Positions 1-9,181 of a stretch of DNA of 44,334 nt are shown in pieces. The stretch comes from CAIMMJ01 sp037131955 (GTDB lineage: Bacteria > Bacteroidota > Bacteroidia > UBA4408). The notes below the pieces were generated by a model. It was not told the DNA's origin, did no database searches, and worked only from the letters and a program-made list of their open reading frames with translations. Numbering within the stretch: position 1 is the first letter of the stretch; the number at the start of each line of letters is the position of its first letter. The stretch covers positions 1-44,334 of the forward strand of contig JBAXQC010000016.1 in the NCBI GenBank assembly GCA_037131955.1, written 5' to 3'. Both the position numbers and the translations under genes were made by a program.

Positions 1-354
1 TAACTTACTTGTACCCGAAGATATTATTCGCAAATAAAGTAAAAATTGGTAAATTGGCGTATAAATAGTTCGGGATATTTTTTGGTGGGATGAAATAGTA
101 ATCTTCATTTTTTAATTTAAAATTAGAATTTGTTGAGGGTTTTAGTAGTTTCAGAATTGTTGCCATCGAGTAGATATTTTTGCCAGTTCATACTTTATTT
201 TGGGTGTTTGGGATATTTGTTTTTTTTTACTTAACAGGAATTCTAATTTAAATCCTTTTTACTTGTTTCTTTCTAATGTGTTTTTACAAGAAATAATAAC
301 AAAAATTGTTTCTTATTAGAAACAAAATGTTGGAATGCCTCTTTCAAAAGCATC
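1..354. other. Non-coding left edge with a small hairpin
   Basis: I see no convincing gene here. The stretch is very AT-rich with T and A runs. The one clear structure is a perfect hairpin at 306-325: TTGTTTCT, loop TATT, AGAAACAA (8-bp stem), about 30 bp beyond the transposase stop. It has no clean T-tract on the minus strand, so it may be a weak transcript end or an element-end structure. I could not identify paired terminal inverted repeats for the insertion sequence. Confidence 0.5.
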
Positions 355-1686
355 TCATGGCTCTTTACTTTTTTCATGATGTTTGTTTTTACAATCAAAT
401 GGACATCCTAAACATTGATGGGTTTGGTTATAACAAATTCTCATTTTATGTGCGGTAACCATATTGGCTCTTATTTTAGCAAAGTTTACTTTTTTCTGCT
501 TATATGCTTCTAAAGGTGTTAGTCCGCCTAAAGAACCATGTGGCCGTTTGTTGTTGTAGTCTGGAATTACAAAACTCTTAAGGTAGTTGGTTAATTGTAT
601 TTGATTTTGTAATTTTTTGGGAAATAAATAGTCGTATTTAATTAGTTTGTTCACTGACTCAATCAGTGCGTTAGATTTCATTATGTCTTTTAACGCAATG
701 AGTTTTTCTACTGGATATTTTTCAATGAATTTCTCTACTTGCTTGTTATTGTTTTCTGTTCCTCCATCCACAATTAATGCAGATTTAATTTCATCGCTTA
801 CTGTTTCTTTAATTTTTGCATTGTTTATGGTTTCAATGAATGTTTCTAATCTAATTTTTGCACAAATTCTATCAGCTACTCTCCACGAAGTAATGTATCT
901 AGAATAGTTGTCGACCACCAAATAAATATAAGCTGTTTTTCCATCGGATGTTTTAATTTCAGTAATGTCGGCATGCCACTTTTGATTCGGATAGGTTGCC
1001 CTAATTCCTACTTCGTATTTACGAATAAATTTGCGTTTTCGTCGCCGCTTTATTTGCATCAATTTTGCATACTTATACCAAGTATTAGGATGTGCTTTTA
1101 ATAATGCTTTTTTCATTGCATAATATGCAACAGAAACAATTGGCCAATGCAAATATTTTTCGCTTGTTAACATACGATGCATTTTGTGTACTTCCATAAT
1201 TGTGAGCTGCTGTGGATATGCATTGTTACACATTTTTGTAACTGATTTTTCGCATTTGAAAAAGGATTCCATGGCCCACGTTCTATAAGTGGATCTGCTT
1301 ATTCCAAATAGTTTAATCGCTTTTTGAATTCCAATAGTTTTCTTACATCTTTGAATTGAATCAACTACTTTATACTTGTTTTCTTTAAGTTTGTTAATGT
1401 ACTCTTGTCCATTTCCAATGATGTCTTTTAGTGTTTTGTTTATGCGGTAAAATTGTTTTAATGCTTTTTGTAAAGTAATGTCTTCAGAAACTTTTTTCAT
1501 TAACTCATAAAGTTCTTCAATGTCATCGTTTAGTTCATATCCATAATATTTGTCAGGTGCTTCACGCTTCCATTTGCTCAGTAAACTACGATGAATTTGT
1601 TTGCGGTAAACATCAGGAAGTAATCCACGTTGTACCAAATATTTTACTCTTGTGTCGTAGGTTTTTCGTTTGGCGATTTGAGTCAT
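355..1686 (-). CDS. DDE transposase with rve integrase core (IS3/IS481-like)
   Basis: This 443-residue protein is a cut-and-paste or copy-out transposase. The integrase-core catalytic triad is visible as D240 (in WHADIT), D307 (in VDGGTEN) and E343 (in LIESVNK). The last two are 35 residues apart, the classic D,D(35)E spacing. A helix-turn-helix-like stretch lies at about 118-140 (IGIQKAIKLFGISRSTYRTW), followed by a basic segment at about 212-223. The PHGSLGGLTPLEAY motif at 382-395 is typical of IS3-type C-termini. Unusual is a tail after that motif with cysteines at 418, 425, 428 and 432 and several histidines, which could bind zinc. The frame is intact and starts at ATG 1686. Family assignment within the rve group is uncertain and no flanking inverted repeats were found. 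Confidence 0.85.
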   Translation of the reverse strand: MTQIAKRKTYDTRVKYLVQRGLLPDVYRKQIHRSLLSKWKREAPDKYYGYELNDDIEELYELMKKVSEDITLQKALKQFYRINKTLKDIIGNGQEYINKLKENKYKVVDSIQRCKKTIGIQKAIKLFGISRSTYRTWAMESFFKCEKSVTKMCNNAYPQQLTIMEVHKMHRMLTSEKYLHWPIVSVAYYAMKKALLKAHPNTWYKYAKLMQIKRRRKRKFIRKYEVGIRATYPNQKWHADITEIKTSDGKTAYIYLVVDNYSRYITSWRVADRICAKIRLETFIETINNAKIKETVSDEIKSALIVDGGTENNNKQVEKFIEKYPVEKLIALKDIMKSNALIESVNKLIKYDYLFPKKLQNQIQLTNYLKSFVIPDYNNKRPHGSLGGLTPLEAYKQKKVNFAKIRANMVTAHKMRICYNQTHQCLGCPFDCKNKHHEKSKEP

Positions 1687-1845
1687 TTATTATTCAAAGG
1701 TTTTTGAAGACCCCATCCAAGGAACTGTCTGTTTTTTTTAATTGCTGTTAATTAGGCAATAGTATAATGTAGAACTTTTATGTAGTTGAGCCACCGGATC
1801 TTTTACAATTGATTTAGTTTCAAAATCAAGCGCCAAAAGAATTTT
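1687..1845. other. Intergenic spacer between transposase and recombinase
   Basis: This 159-bp gap has no ORF and no clear terminator. It probably contains the transposase's upstream terminal end, but no inverted repeat matching the left side could be found by eye. Confidence 0.4.
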
Positions 1846-2925
1846 TTAGAGTGTGTCGAATGGTGAAATAATTTTTTGAATGCTTTTTGTGCTTACATGT
1901 GTATAAATTTCAGTAGTTCTGCTGCTGCTGTGTCCTAATATTTCTTGTATATACCTCAGGTCTGTTCCACCTTCGAGAAGATGGGTTGCAAAACTGTGTC
2001 TGAGCCAATGCAATGTAACTGGCTTTTTTATTTTTGTTTTGGCTAAAGAAAATTTTAATACTTTTTGTAAACTTCTCTCATCATACCGCTCACCCTTAAT
2101 CTGCCCTTCAAATAAATATTTCTGCGGCATATATGCTTTGTAATACTCACGCAAAATATCAAGTATTCTTGGACTCAAAGGAACTATTCTGTCTTTCATT
2201 CCTTTGCCTAATTTTATTAGTAATAAATTTCTTTTTGAATCAACATCCTCCATCCTTAAGTTCAATAATTCGCCACTCCTTAATCCACAACTGTATATTA
2301 AACATAACATTGCTTTGTGCTTTAAATTTGTTGGCTTCTCCAATAATTCCTTTACCTCTTCTTTGCTTAAAACATTTGGAAGAACTTTTGCAATCTTTGG
2401 CCTGTGAATTAATTGTACATCTATTTTGGTGTCTTGAATTTTAGAATAAAATAATTTAATGGCATTAACCATTTGATTTTGATAAGTAGATGATAATTTT
2501 TTTGCGATGATATAATCATTGTTAAATGCAATAATATCGTTATTTGTGATATCGTTAACTGATTTTTCTTTGTAGTAATTAAGAAAAACTGCCAAGGCCT
2601 CACTGTATGTTTTTATTGTGTTTGGACTGTATCGCTTACTAAATAACCATCTTTTGAATTTTGTAATGTGTTCTGCCAACTGAACATCCATTGGTTGCGA
2701 AGGAATTATTTTGTTGTTAGGATTTATAGTTTTTTGTTCTGTTTGGGGAATATGGAATTTTATTCTGTTTTCTAGATTATCAGGCAAATGCCAAACCTTT
2801 AATGTTCTACTCCACCTTGCACCATCAATCATTTTAAATCTTTGATTGAGTTCGTTGTTTATTGGAAATTGAACTGCAATACGACTCTCGTTTTTATGCT
2901 TTATTATGTTGGCTTTTATGTCCAT
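1846..2925 (-). CDS. Tyrosine recombinase / site-specific integrase (XerC/D-like)
   Basis: This 359-residue phage-integrase family recombinase has all catalytic positions. R216 is in SCGLRSGEL, a lysine is in GKGMKDR (239-246), H306 and R309 are in HWLRHSFATH, H332 is in LGHSS, and the nucleophile Y341 is in EIYTHVS. A SAM-like core-binding domain occupies about 82-165. An extra N-terminal region (1-75) contains GARWSRTLKVWHLPD, a module I associate with Bacteroidota integrases. There is no insertion between the catalytic boxes of the kind that marks integron IntI. It lies between a transposase and an UpxY-like gene. It could resolve or move a local element, or invert a promoter. Its target is not evident, and I saw no inverted repeat pair flanking a promoter. 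Confidence 0.88.
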   Translation of the reverse strand: MDIKANIIKHKNESRIAVQFPINNELNQRFKMIDGARWSRTLKVWHLPDNLENRIKFHIPQTEQKTINPNNKIIPSQPMDVQLAEHITKFKRWLFSKRYSPNTIKTYSEALAVFLNYYKEKSVNDITNNDIIAFNNDYIIAKKLSSTYQNQMVNAIKLFYSKIQDTKIDVQLIHRPKIAKVLPNVLSKEEVKELLEKPTNLKHKAMLCLIYSCGLRSGELLNLRMEDVDSKRNLLLIKLGKGMKDRIVPLSPRILDILREYYKAYMPQKYLFEGQIKGERYDERSLQKVLKFSLAKTKIKKPVTLHWLRHSFATHLLEGGTDLRYIQEILGHSSSRTTEIYTHVSTKSIQKIISPFDTL

Positions 2926-2968
2926 TTAACTTTATTTTCTCGAAAATTATTTTTGTTTTTTCAAGTAA

Positions 2969-3049
2969 TTATTGTGCCTTTTTTTTGGCTGTGCCACTCA
3001 AATACTTAAACAAAAAATCATTAATGCTTTTAGCAAGTTCTGTTTTCAT
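2969..3049 (-). CDS. Possible 26-residue small peptide upstream of the recombinase
   Basis: An ATG at 3049 opens a short frame (MKTELAKSIND... ending in GTAKKKAQ) that stops at 2969, 44 bp before the recombinase start. It lies downstream of a good promoter-like sequence at 3123-3153 and would be the first ORF on that transcript. The peptide is basic at its C-terminus. I recognise no family. It could equally be untranslated leader. Confidence 0.25.
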   Translation of the reverse strand: MKTELAKSINDFLFKYLSGTAKKKAQ

Positions 3050-3122
3050 TTATAGTTAGATGAAATGATTTTTTATGGCTTCGCCTTGGTCAGTAACAAT
3101 AACTAACAAGAGATTGGAAATT

Positions 3123-3153
3123 CAAATGTATAATTTTTTTATCTTTAAACAAA
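3123..3153 (-). promoter_or_regulatory. Bacteroidota-type promoter for the recombinase
   Basis: On the minus strand TTTG (3153-3150) is followed after 19 bp by TACATTTG (3130-3123), matching the -33 TTTG and -7 TAnnTTTG elements. It overlaps the 3' end of the upstream UpxY-like gene and gives the recombinase its own promoter. Confidence 0.55.
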
Positions 3154-3660
3154 TATTTTTTGCACATTATTTTTGTCGAGCAACACTGTTGCAGAACAAT
3201 TTAATGAGGGAATTGAAATTCTAATTTTTTTGTTATCATTGGAATTTATTACTTGACCCCGCAGTCCAATAAAATGTCCTTCCATGACATCTACTTCGTC
3301 GCCAATATTAAATATTCCTTGTTCTACTTTAACTTTGCCTGCATATGAGCAAAGTCTCTTTATTCTTTCTATTTCCTCTGTAGGAATTGTGCTTAATTTA
3401 CCATCTATTGAAAGGAATTTTGTTATCCCCATTATTTGAAATACTTCGTGTCTTTTTTTAGTGCTTATGTTAACAAAAATATAATAACTAAAAAGGGGAA
3501 CATCTACCCATTTTTTTCTGTCGTGCCACTGCCTGAGCTGTTTTTGTAGAGGTACAAAATTTTCAATTTCAACTTCAGACAATCTCATTCCAACTTTCTT
3601 TGCAGCTCTGGGATGAGTAACTAAAACATGCCATTTTTTATTGTGCAGATCCAGTGTCAA
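3145..3660 (-). CDS. UpxY/NusG-family transcription antiterminator
   Basis: This 171-residue protein has the NusG N-terminal (NGN) fold signature, KWHVLVTHPRAAKKVGMRL at about 8-27, and a C-terminal KOW-like segment (FNIGDEVDVMEGHFIGLRG, about 118-136). UpxY proteins act locally, letting RNA polymerase read through long polysaccharide operons. In Bacteroides they are the first gene of capsule loci. Here the next genes on the strand are a recombinase and a transposase, so any polysaccharide genes would lie left of the window or have been displaced. The start is a TTG at 3660: the in-frame codons before it are ATT, AAA and TAA, and the next ATG would cut into the NGN domain. A -7 element lies at 3726-3733. 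Confidence 0.8.
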   Translation of the reverse strand: MTLDLHNKKWHVLVTHPRAAKKVGMRLSEVEIENFVPLQKQLRQWHDRKKWVDVPLFSYYIFVNISTKKRHEVFQIMGITKFLSIDGKLSTIPTEEIERIKRLCSYAGKVKVEQGIFNIGDEVDVMEGHFIGLRGQVINSNDNKKIRISIPSLNCSATVLLDKNNVQKIFV

Positions 3661-3725
3661 AATTTTTTATTTTACTGATTAGATTGCTTGGTTAGATAGT
3701 TGTTTAAGTTTAAAAACTCTATCAA

Positions 3726-3733
3726 CAAATGTA
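3726..3733 (-). promoter_or_regulatory. -7 element upstream of the UpxY-like gene
   Basis: TACATTFG-type match: the minus strand reads TACATTTG (TAnnTTTG), about 65 bp upstream of the TTG start. No good -33 partner was seen. Confidence 0.4.
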
Positions 3734-3854
3734 TAAAATGAAACTGAGATTTGAACTTGTGGCAAAAAAATATTTTAGTAGTTGTATATAGTTAACATAA
3801 CCTTAATAGGCAAAAACGGCTACACTTTTTTTGTATGATATTTGTTCAATAATT

Positions 3855-3890
3855 TTTATAAAACAAAAAGCCCAAAATTTCTTTTGGGCT
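3855..3890 (-). terminator. Intrinsic terminator after ftsZ (end of dcw operon)
   Basis: AGCCCAAAA (3869-3877) and TTTTGGGCT (3882-3890) form a perfect 9-bp stem with a 4-nt loop. Read on the minus strand it is followed by TTTTGTTTTAT, a U-rich tail. It sits 28 bp after the ftsZ stop. Confidence 0.85.
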
Positions 3891-3917
3891 TAGTGTTGTA
3901 GAAATGTAAACTTAAAT

Positions 3918-5507
3918 TTAATCTACGTTGTCGTGTAGAAATGAATTGTTTTGTCTTAACTCACCTTTTCCATCTTCGCCTTCTCCTAAAGTAAATTTAG
4001 AAATATTTGTTTCAGAAGAATGTGCTACTTCATCAAGGTTAAGGTTTTTTCTTACATATGCTGGAACGCTCTCCAGTTCGCTAATTTGACCTTGCTGTAA
4101 TTTTTGACGGTAATTAAACTGTCTTAATTTATTTACTCTTTCGTTTGCAATTTTATCTGAATCACTACTTTCAATTGCGTCTTCTACATGAATGTTTGTT
4201 GATGAAACAATTTCAGATTTTAAAACAGGTTCTAATGATTCAGAATAAGCAGAAAGGAGATTTATTTCGAATTCTACTTTTAACTGATTTTCTTGTTCTT
4301 GGTGATTTTGTATAAATGATTCGTCGCTATTCTCTACCTTAGATTCAAAGCTTGTTTCAGAAATTTCTTCATTAACAACTTCGTCCAATGTTCTAACGAT
4401 TTTAGCAGGCTCTTCTTTTATTTCAAGTTGTGGAATAAAGGTTTGAATTGTTTCTTGCGCTGGCTTTTCATCGATTAACGGAACAACATTTCTGTTTTGT
4501 TTTGCATTGCTTTCTGAGCCCATTCCAAAGTTTTGCTTATTTTGAAAACCTGTTGCAATTAATGTAACTTTTACTTCGTCTCCTAATGTTGGATCAATTC
4601 CGTAACCGTGTATAATATCTGCACTCTGTCCGGCAGCTGCTTGAACGTAATCGGTTATTTCGCTCAGTTCATCCATTGTAATTTCTGGATCTCCACACGT
4701 TACATTTAGTAATACATATCTTGCTCCAGTAATGTCGTTGTCGTTTAATAAAGGAGAATTTAATGCAGATTCAATTGCATTTTGAGCTCTATTTTCTCCT
4801 TTTGCAGAGCCACTTCCCATAATAGCAACGCCACTTTCTCTGAGCACAGTTTCTATATCGGCAAAATCTGTATTGATGTGTAATGTTGTTGTAATAATAT
4901 CAGAGATTCCCTTGGCAGCAGTTGTAACAACGTCATCAGCATGTCCGAAGGCTTCTGTTAATTTAAGATTGCCATAAATTTCTCTTAATTTATCGTTGCA
5001 GATAATAATTAACGTATCTACATTTTTCTTTAGTTCTTCAATTCCATAATCTGCCTGAAGTTTTCTTTTCTTTCCTTCAAAGTTAAATGGTAAGGTAACA
5101 ATACCAACAGTTAGAATTCCTAATTCTTTTGCTGCAGCAGCAATTACAGGTGCTCCACCAGTGCCTGTTCCACCACCCATTCCGGCAGTAATAAAAGCCA
5201 TTTTTGTATTTTGAGAAAAAATTTCTTTCATCTCAATAATGTTTTCAATTGCTGCATTTCTTCCTACTTCGGGAATTGAGCCTGCACCTCTGCCTTGCGT
5301 AAGTGTAGAACCCATTTGAATTTTTGTAGGAACAGGAGAGTTCTCCAATGCTTGAGAATCGGTATTGCAAACAATAAAATCAACACCCTTAACGCCTTGA
5401 CGATACATGTGATTAACTGCATTGTTTCCACCTCCACCAACGCCTACTACTTTGATAATGTTGGTGTTTTCGTTGTTTATGTCAAATGACAATAATTGAT
5501 TTTCCAT
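3918..5507 (-). CDS. Cell division GTPase FtsZ
   Basis: FtsZ is the tubulin homologue that assembles the Z ring. The G-box GGGTGTG is at 111-117, and the T7 catalytic loop carries N212, D214 and D217 (NTDFAD). The N-terminal strand VVGVGGGGNNA is at 20-30. At 529 residues it is longer than the roughly 380 of E. coli because of an acidic, low-complexity linker (about 330-490). The tail ends LRQNNSFLHDNVD, typical of Bacteroidota. It is the last gene of the dcw operon, 117 bp after ftsA, with a terminator just beyond its stop. No separate promoter was seen in the ftsA-ftsZ gap. Confidence 0.98.
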   Translation of the reverse strand: MENQLLSFDINNENTNIIKVVGVGGGGNNAVNHMYRQGVKGVDFIVCNTDSQALENSPVPTKIQMGSTLTQGRGAGSIPEVGRNAAIENIIEMKEIFSQNTKMAFITAGMGGGTGTGGAPVIAAAAKELGILTVGIVTLPFNFEGKKRKLQADYGIEELKKNVDTLIIICNDKLREIYGNLKLTEAFGHADDVVTTAAKGISDIITTTLHINTDFADIETVLRESGVAIMGSGSAKGENRAQNAIESALNSPLLNDNDITGARYVLLNVTCGDPEITMDELSEITDYVQAAAGQSADIIHGYGIDPTLGDEVKVTLIATGFQNKQNFGMGSESNAKQNRNVVPLIDEKPAQETIQTFIPQLEIKEEPAKIVRTLDEVVNEEISETSFESKVENSDESFIQNHQEQENQLKVEFEINLLSAYSESLEPVLKSEIVSSTNIHVEDAIESSDSDKIANERVNKLRQFNYRQKLQQGQISELESVPAYVRKNLNLDEVAHSSETNISKFTLGEGEDGKGELRQNNSFLHDNVD

Positions 5508-5624
5508 ATTTTTGATTGTTTAATTTCTGTCTATAGATTTCAGAATGTGATGTTACTTTAATTTATTATTAAATATTTTTGATAAGTCTCAAACTTTTCA
5601 ACCTTTAATTGTGAATTTTGTAAA

Positions 5625-6956
5625 TTACTCTTTGATATCGTCGCTAAACCATTTTTTAAAACGCTCCCAAAACCCCGCACTTTCCTTTCTTTCGGGTTCT
5701 TCTTGTTGAATATCGTTTAGTTTTTCTTCTTGAACTGTATCTGCACTTACTTCTTTTATTTCTTCTTTAATTTGTATATCAGGATTAGAAAGTGCCTTTT
5801 TTTGCAATTCTTCAAAGCCCAATAAAACTAAACCAATGCCTGTAGAATACATGGGTTTTTTAATTTCCTCAGCACTTTGGGCTAAATGTTCGGTAGGATA
5901 GCCAAGTTTAATAACCATACCAGTTACAAACTCTGTAAGCTGCGATATATGTTTTAATTGAGAGCCACCACCAGTAATAACTATTCCGGCACCTAATTTT
6001 TTTTGAAATCCAGAGTTTTTAATTTCATACATCACATGGTGAAGAATTTCTTCCATTCTGGCTTCAATAATACTGGCAAGATTTTTAAGAGAAATTTCTT
6101 TGGGTTCTCTTCCTCTTAATCCTGGAATTGATACAATTTCGTTTTCTTGATTCTCGCTTGCTACAGCAGATCCGAATTTTGTTTTAAGTAATTCTGCTTG
6201 AGATTTAATGATGCTGCATCCCATTTTAATATCCTCGGTTACTACATTTCCACCAAATGGAATAACAGCAGTGTGTCTAATAATTCCTTCGTAAAATATA
6301 GCAACATCTGTTGTTCCACCGCCAATGTCAATTAGTGCAACACCTGCTTCTTTTTCGTCTTCGCTAAGCACTGCTGCTGATGAAGCAATGGGTTCTAAGA
6401 AAATATCTTGTACTTCTAAGCCTGCTTTTTGCACACAACGTATTAAATTATTTATTGCAGCAACTTGTCCGGTGATGATGTGAAAGTTTGCTTCTAGCCT
6501 AACACCTGCCATTCCTACAGCATCTTTTATGCCTTGCTCATTGTCTACAATAAATTCTTGTGGAAGTACATGAATTATTTCCTCACCCGGTTGCATCACT
6601 AGTTTATACATGTCTTCAATAAGTTCGTCAACATCTTTTTGACTAATTTCTTCTTCTGTAGATTGACGTGTTTTTAGGCCACGGTGTTGCATGCTTCTTA
6701 TGTGCTGACCAGCAATACCTACATGAACTTTTTTTATGTCAACACCAGAAATGTTCGAAGCCATTTCTACTGCCTCTTTTATGGATTGAACAGTTTGGTC
6801 GATGTTCATGACCATTCCTTTTCTAACACCCATGGATTCTGATTTTCCCATTCCAAGAATTTCCAGCTTTCCATGTTCATTTTTTTTGCCAACTAGAACA
6901 GCAATTTTTGTTGTTCCAATATCTAAACCAACTACTATATTTTTATTTTTTTCCAT
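5625..6956 (-). CDS. Cell division protein FtsA
   Basis: This actin-like ATPase tethers FtsZ to the inner membrane. Phosphate-1 is DIGTTK (12-17) and phosphate-2 is DIGGGTTD (210-217). The SHS2/1C subdomain lies between about 84 and 165. The last 20 residues (GFWERFKKWFSDD) form the expected amphipathic membrane-targeting helix, separated from the core by a glutamate-rich linker. The length of 443 is normal for Bacteroidota. It starts at ATG, 15 bp after ftsQ. Confidence 0.97.
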   Translation of the reverse strand: MEKNKNIVVGLDIGTTKIAVLVGKKNEHGKLEILGMGKSESMGVRKGMVMNIDQTVQSIKEAVEMASNISGVDIKKVHVGIAGQHIRSMQHRGLKTRQSTEEEISQKDVDELIEDMYKLVMQPGEEIIHVLPQEFIVDNEQGIKDAVGMAGVRLEANFHIITGQVAAINNLIRCVQKAGLEVQDIFLEPIASSAAVLSEDEKEAGVALIDIGGGTTDVAIFYEGIIRHTAVIPFGGNVVTEDIKMGCSIIKSQAELLKTKFGSAVASENQENEIVSIPGLRGREPKEISLKNLASIIEARMEEILHHVMYEIKNSGFQKKLGAGIVITGGGSQLKHISQLTEFVTGMVIKLGYPTEHLAQSAEEIKKPMYSTGIGLVLLGFEELQKKALSNPDIQIKEEIKEVSADTVQEEKLNDIQQEEPERKESAGFWERFKKWFSDDIKE

Positions 6957-6971
6957 AGTTATAGAGTATTA

Positions 6972-7802
6972 TTATCGTTGTTTTATTTGTTTATTAAATT
7001 CTTGTTTTCTTTTAGCAATGATTTGTCCTTCGTAGCGGAGGTCTAAAGACTCGTATTTGTTCCATCCAACTTTAGGAAGTCCTTGCTGATAAAGGTTAAA
7101 AAGTTTTTTAAATTTTTTTTCAATGTTGTTTGCATCACCAAAAACAATTATGTGGTCGCCAGCCTTTGGAATGATTTGAAAATTATTGTTTTCAATATTT
7201 ATTTGTTCTACCTGAGCTTTCCAAAACTCGTTTTTATTGATGAAATTTGCAAGCCTGAAAATACTGTAAAGCAAATCTTTTTCCATGTCTAATTCAGTGG
7301 AATCGGCCATGTCTTTTTTTAAGTTTCTATAATTATTTCCCGCATAAGAATGATGGAAATTTCCGGTAACAACAAGAACTCTGGCAGTAAAATTTTCGGA
7401 TAATGGCATAAGTTTCCCCTTGTCATCGATATAGAAACCATCGTTTTTGTAGTTTATAATTCTAGCAATGGGTTTACGTTGTTTTACATTAACGTAAATT
7501 TCTCCATGGAGTGTTTTGTATACTTCGCTATTTTCTACTTCTGGAATTTGATTAATTAAGTTTTCGTAGTTATTCACATTTAATTCATCCATTGTTTGTC
7601 CAATTATTGAATCTCCAGAATTATGAATGGCTTGAATAATATCTTTAGAGTTTAAGAAAAAATTTTCATCGTTTATATCCACGCTTACTATTGCTTGCTT
7701 GCACGTAACTTTTGATTGTTCTATATTAGAAAAAGACCAAAGCAAAATGCAAACACTTAGCACTAAAACCCAAGATGATATTTTTAAAATTTTCTTTTTC
7801 AA
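6972..7802 (-). CDS. Cell division protein FtsQ (DivIB-like)
   Basis: This 276-residue single-pass divisome protein has a transmembrane segment at about 9-26 and a periplasmic part that would hold the POTRA-type domain (about 38-110, including NQIPEVENSEVYKTLHGEIYV) and the FtsQ domain. Identification rests on size, topology and position between murC and ftsA, since FtsQ sequences are poorly conserved. The start is TTG at 7802, which overlaps the murC stop as TTGA. No in-frame ATG lies near the membrane segment, so a coupled TTG start is the best choice. Confidence 0.85.
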   Translation of the reverse strand: MKKKILKISSWVLVLSVCILLWSFSNIEQSKVTCKQAIVSVDINDENFFLNSKDIIQAIHNSGDSIIGQTMDELNVNNYENLINQIPEVENSEVYKTLHGEIYVNVKQRKPIARIINYKNDGFYIDDKGKLMPLSENFTARVLVVTGNFHHSYAGNNYRNLKKDMADSTELDMEKDLLYSIFRLANFINKNEFWKAQVEQINIENNNFQIIPKAGDHIIVFGDANNIEKKFKKLFNLYQQGLPKVGWNKYESLDLRYEGQIIAKRKQEFNKQIKQR

Positions 7803-9181
7803 TTTTTAAAATAATTAATTAATGCCTGTTTTAGTGGTTCAACTATTGTATCAATATCTCCTGCGCCAAGTGTTAGTAAAACTTCTGTATCAAAAAAATC
7901 AAGCTCATTAACAATGTTGTTTAAATACATTTTCTCTTTTACTGGAGAGGTTATTTTAGCTAACAACAAATCAGAAGTTATACCTGGAATAGGAATTTCT
8001 CTTGCTGGATAAATATCAAGAAGAATACATTTGTCTAACATGGACAATGACTTGGCAAAATCATCCATAAAATCTCTTGTTCTAGAAAATAAATGAGGTT
8101 GAAAAATTCCAGTTATTTTTTTGTTCGGAAAAATTGTTTTTACAGATTCTATGCATTTTAATAATTCTTCTGGATGGTGAGCGTAATCATCTAAGTATAC
8201 TAGTTTTTGGTTTCTGAAAATGTATTCAAATCTTCTTTTAACTCCTCTAAATGTTTTTAAACCATTTTTTAGGTTCTCGCTAGAAATACCATTTAGCAGT
8301 GCAGCAGCAGAGGCAGCGATAGCATTTTCTAAATTGTGCAAACCTGCCATTCCTAACTCCAGATTTTCAATTTTTGCAGAAGGAGTATTCAGCGTAAAAA
8401 GATATAATCCATCTATTAATTGGATATCGCTTGCAAAGAAATCTGATTTTCCATCAATGCTGTAGGTGTATTTTTTTACTGAATTATTCTCTCGAGTTGT
8501 AAAGTCTAGATTTAGCTTTACTATTAAATTTCCGTTTGCAAGAATTTTTTCTGTGAATAATTCAAAGGATTCTTTTAAATTTTTGTGTTCATGGTATATG
8601 TCTAAATGATCTGGATCAACAGAAGTTACAATAGCGGTGCTTGGCGATAAAGTTAAAAACGATCTGTCGTATTCGTCGGCCTCCACTACTACGCAGTTGT
8701 CTTTGCCAATAAGTAAATTAGAATTGAAGTTAGAGGAGATGCCTCCCAAAAAAGCGCTACAATCCACTTCTCCTTCTTTCATAAGGTGTGCAACAAGAGT
8801 AGAAGTTGTAGTTTTTCCATGTGTTCCTGCTACTGCAATTGTGTTTGCACCTTTTGTAATTTCACCTAAGATGGCAGCTCTTTTTATGAGGGTATAATTG
8901 TTCTGTAAAAAAAAGTTTAACTCTATACTTTCTTTAGGGATTGCAGGTGTAATTACAATTAGACTTTCAAGTGAATTGTTTTTTATTTCGTTGGGAATAT
9001 TCTTCTCATCGTCTGTAAAATGAATTTTAATTCCTTGTTGCTCCAAAGATTTTGTAAGTGGAGTGCTAGTTTTATCGTATCCAGAAACTATATAACCTTT
9101 TGCATGAAAGTATTTGGCCAAAGCAGACATTCCAATTCCACCAATACCTAAAAAGAAAATATTTTTTATATTCTTATCCAA
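7799..9181 (-). CDS. UDP-N-acetylmuramate--L-alanine ligase MurC
   Basis: MurC adds L-alanine to UDP-MurNAc in the cytoplasm. The Rossmann motif LGIGGIGMSA is at 11-20 and the ATP loop GTHGKTTT at 119-126 (the GTHGKT form is MurC-typical). The central region has DEYDRSFL, and the C-terminal domain has DDYAHHPEE. Its 460 residues are normal. It overlaps murG by 8 bp and ftsQ by 4. The start appears to be TTG (9181): the frame upstream meets TAA after one codon, and the next ATG is inside the Rossmann motif. Confidence 0.96.
   Translation of the reverse strand: MDKNIKNIFFLGIGGIGMSALAKYFHAKGYIVSGYDKTSTPLTKSLEQQGIKIHFTDDEKNIPNEIKNNSLESLIVITPAIPKESIELNFFLQNNYTLIKRAAILGEITKGANTIAVAGTHGKTTTSTLVAHLMKEGEVDCSAFLGGISSNFNSNLLIGKDNCVVVEADEYDRSFLTLSPSTAIVTSVDPDHLDIYHEHKNLKESFELFTEKILANGNLIVKLNLDFTTRENNSVKKYTYSIDGKSDFFASDIQLIDGLYLFTLNTPSAKIENLELGMAGLHNLENAIAASAAALLNGISSENLKNGLKTFRGVKRRFEYIFRNQKLVYLDDYAHHPEELLKCIESVKTIFPNKKITGIFQPHLFSRTRDFMDDFAKSLSMLDKCILLDIYPAREIPIPGITSDLLLAKITSPVKEKMYLNNIVNELDFFDTEVLLTLGAGDIDTIVEPLKQALINYFKN

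Noticed and set aside
306..325. Hairpin as a terminal inverted repeat of the insertion sequence
   Set aside because: No matching copy was found upstream of the transposase around 1687-1845.
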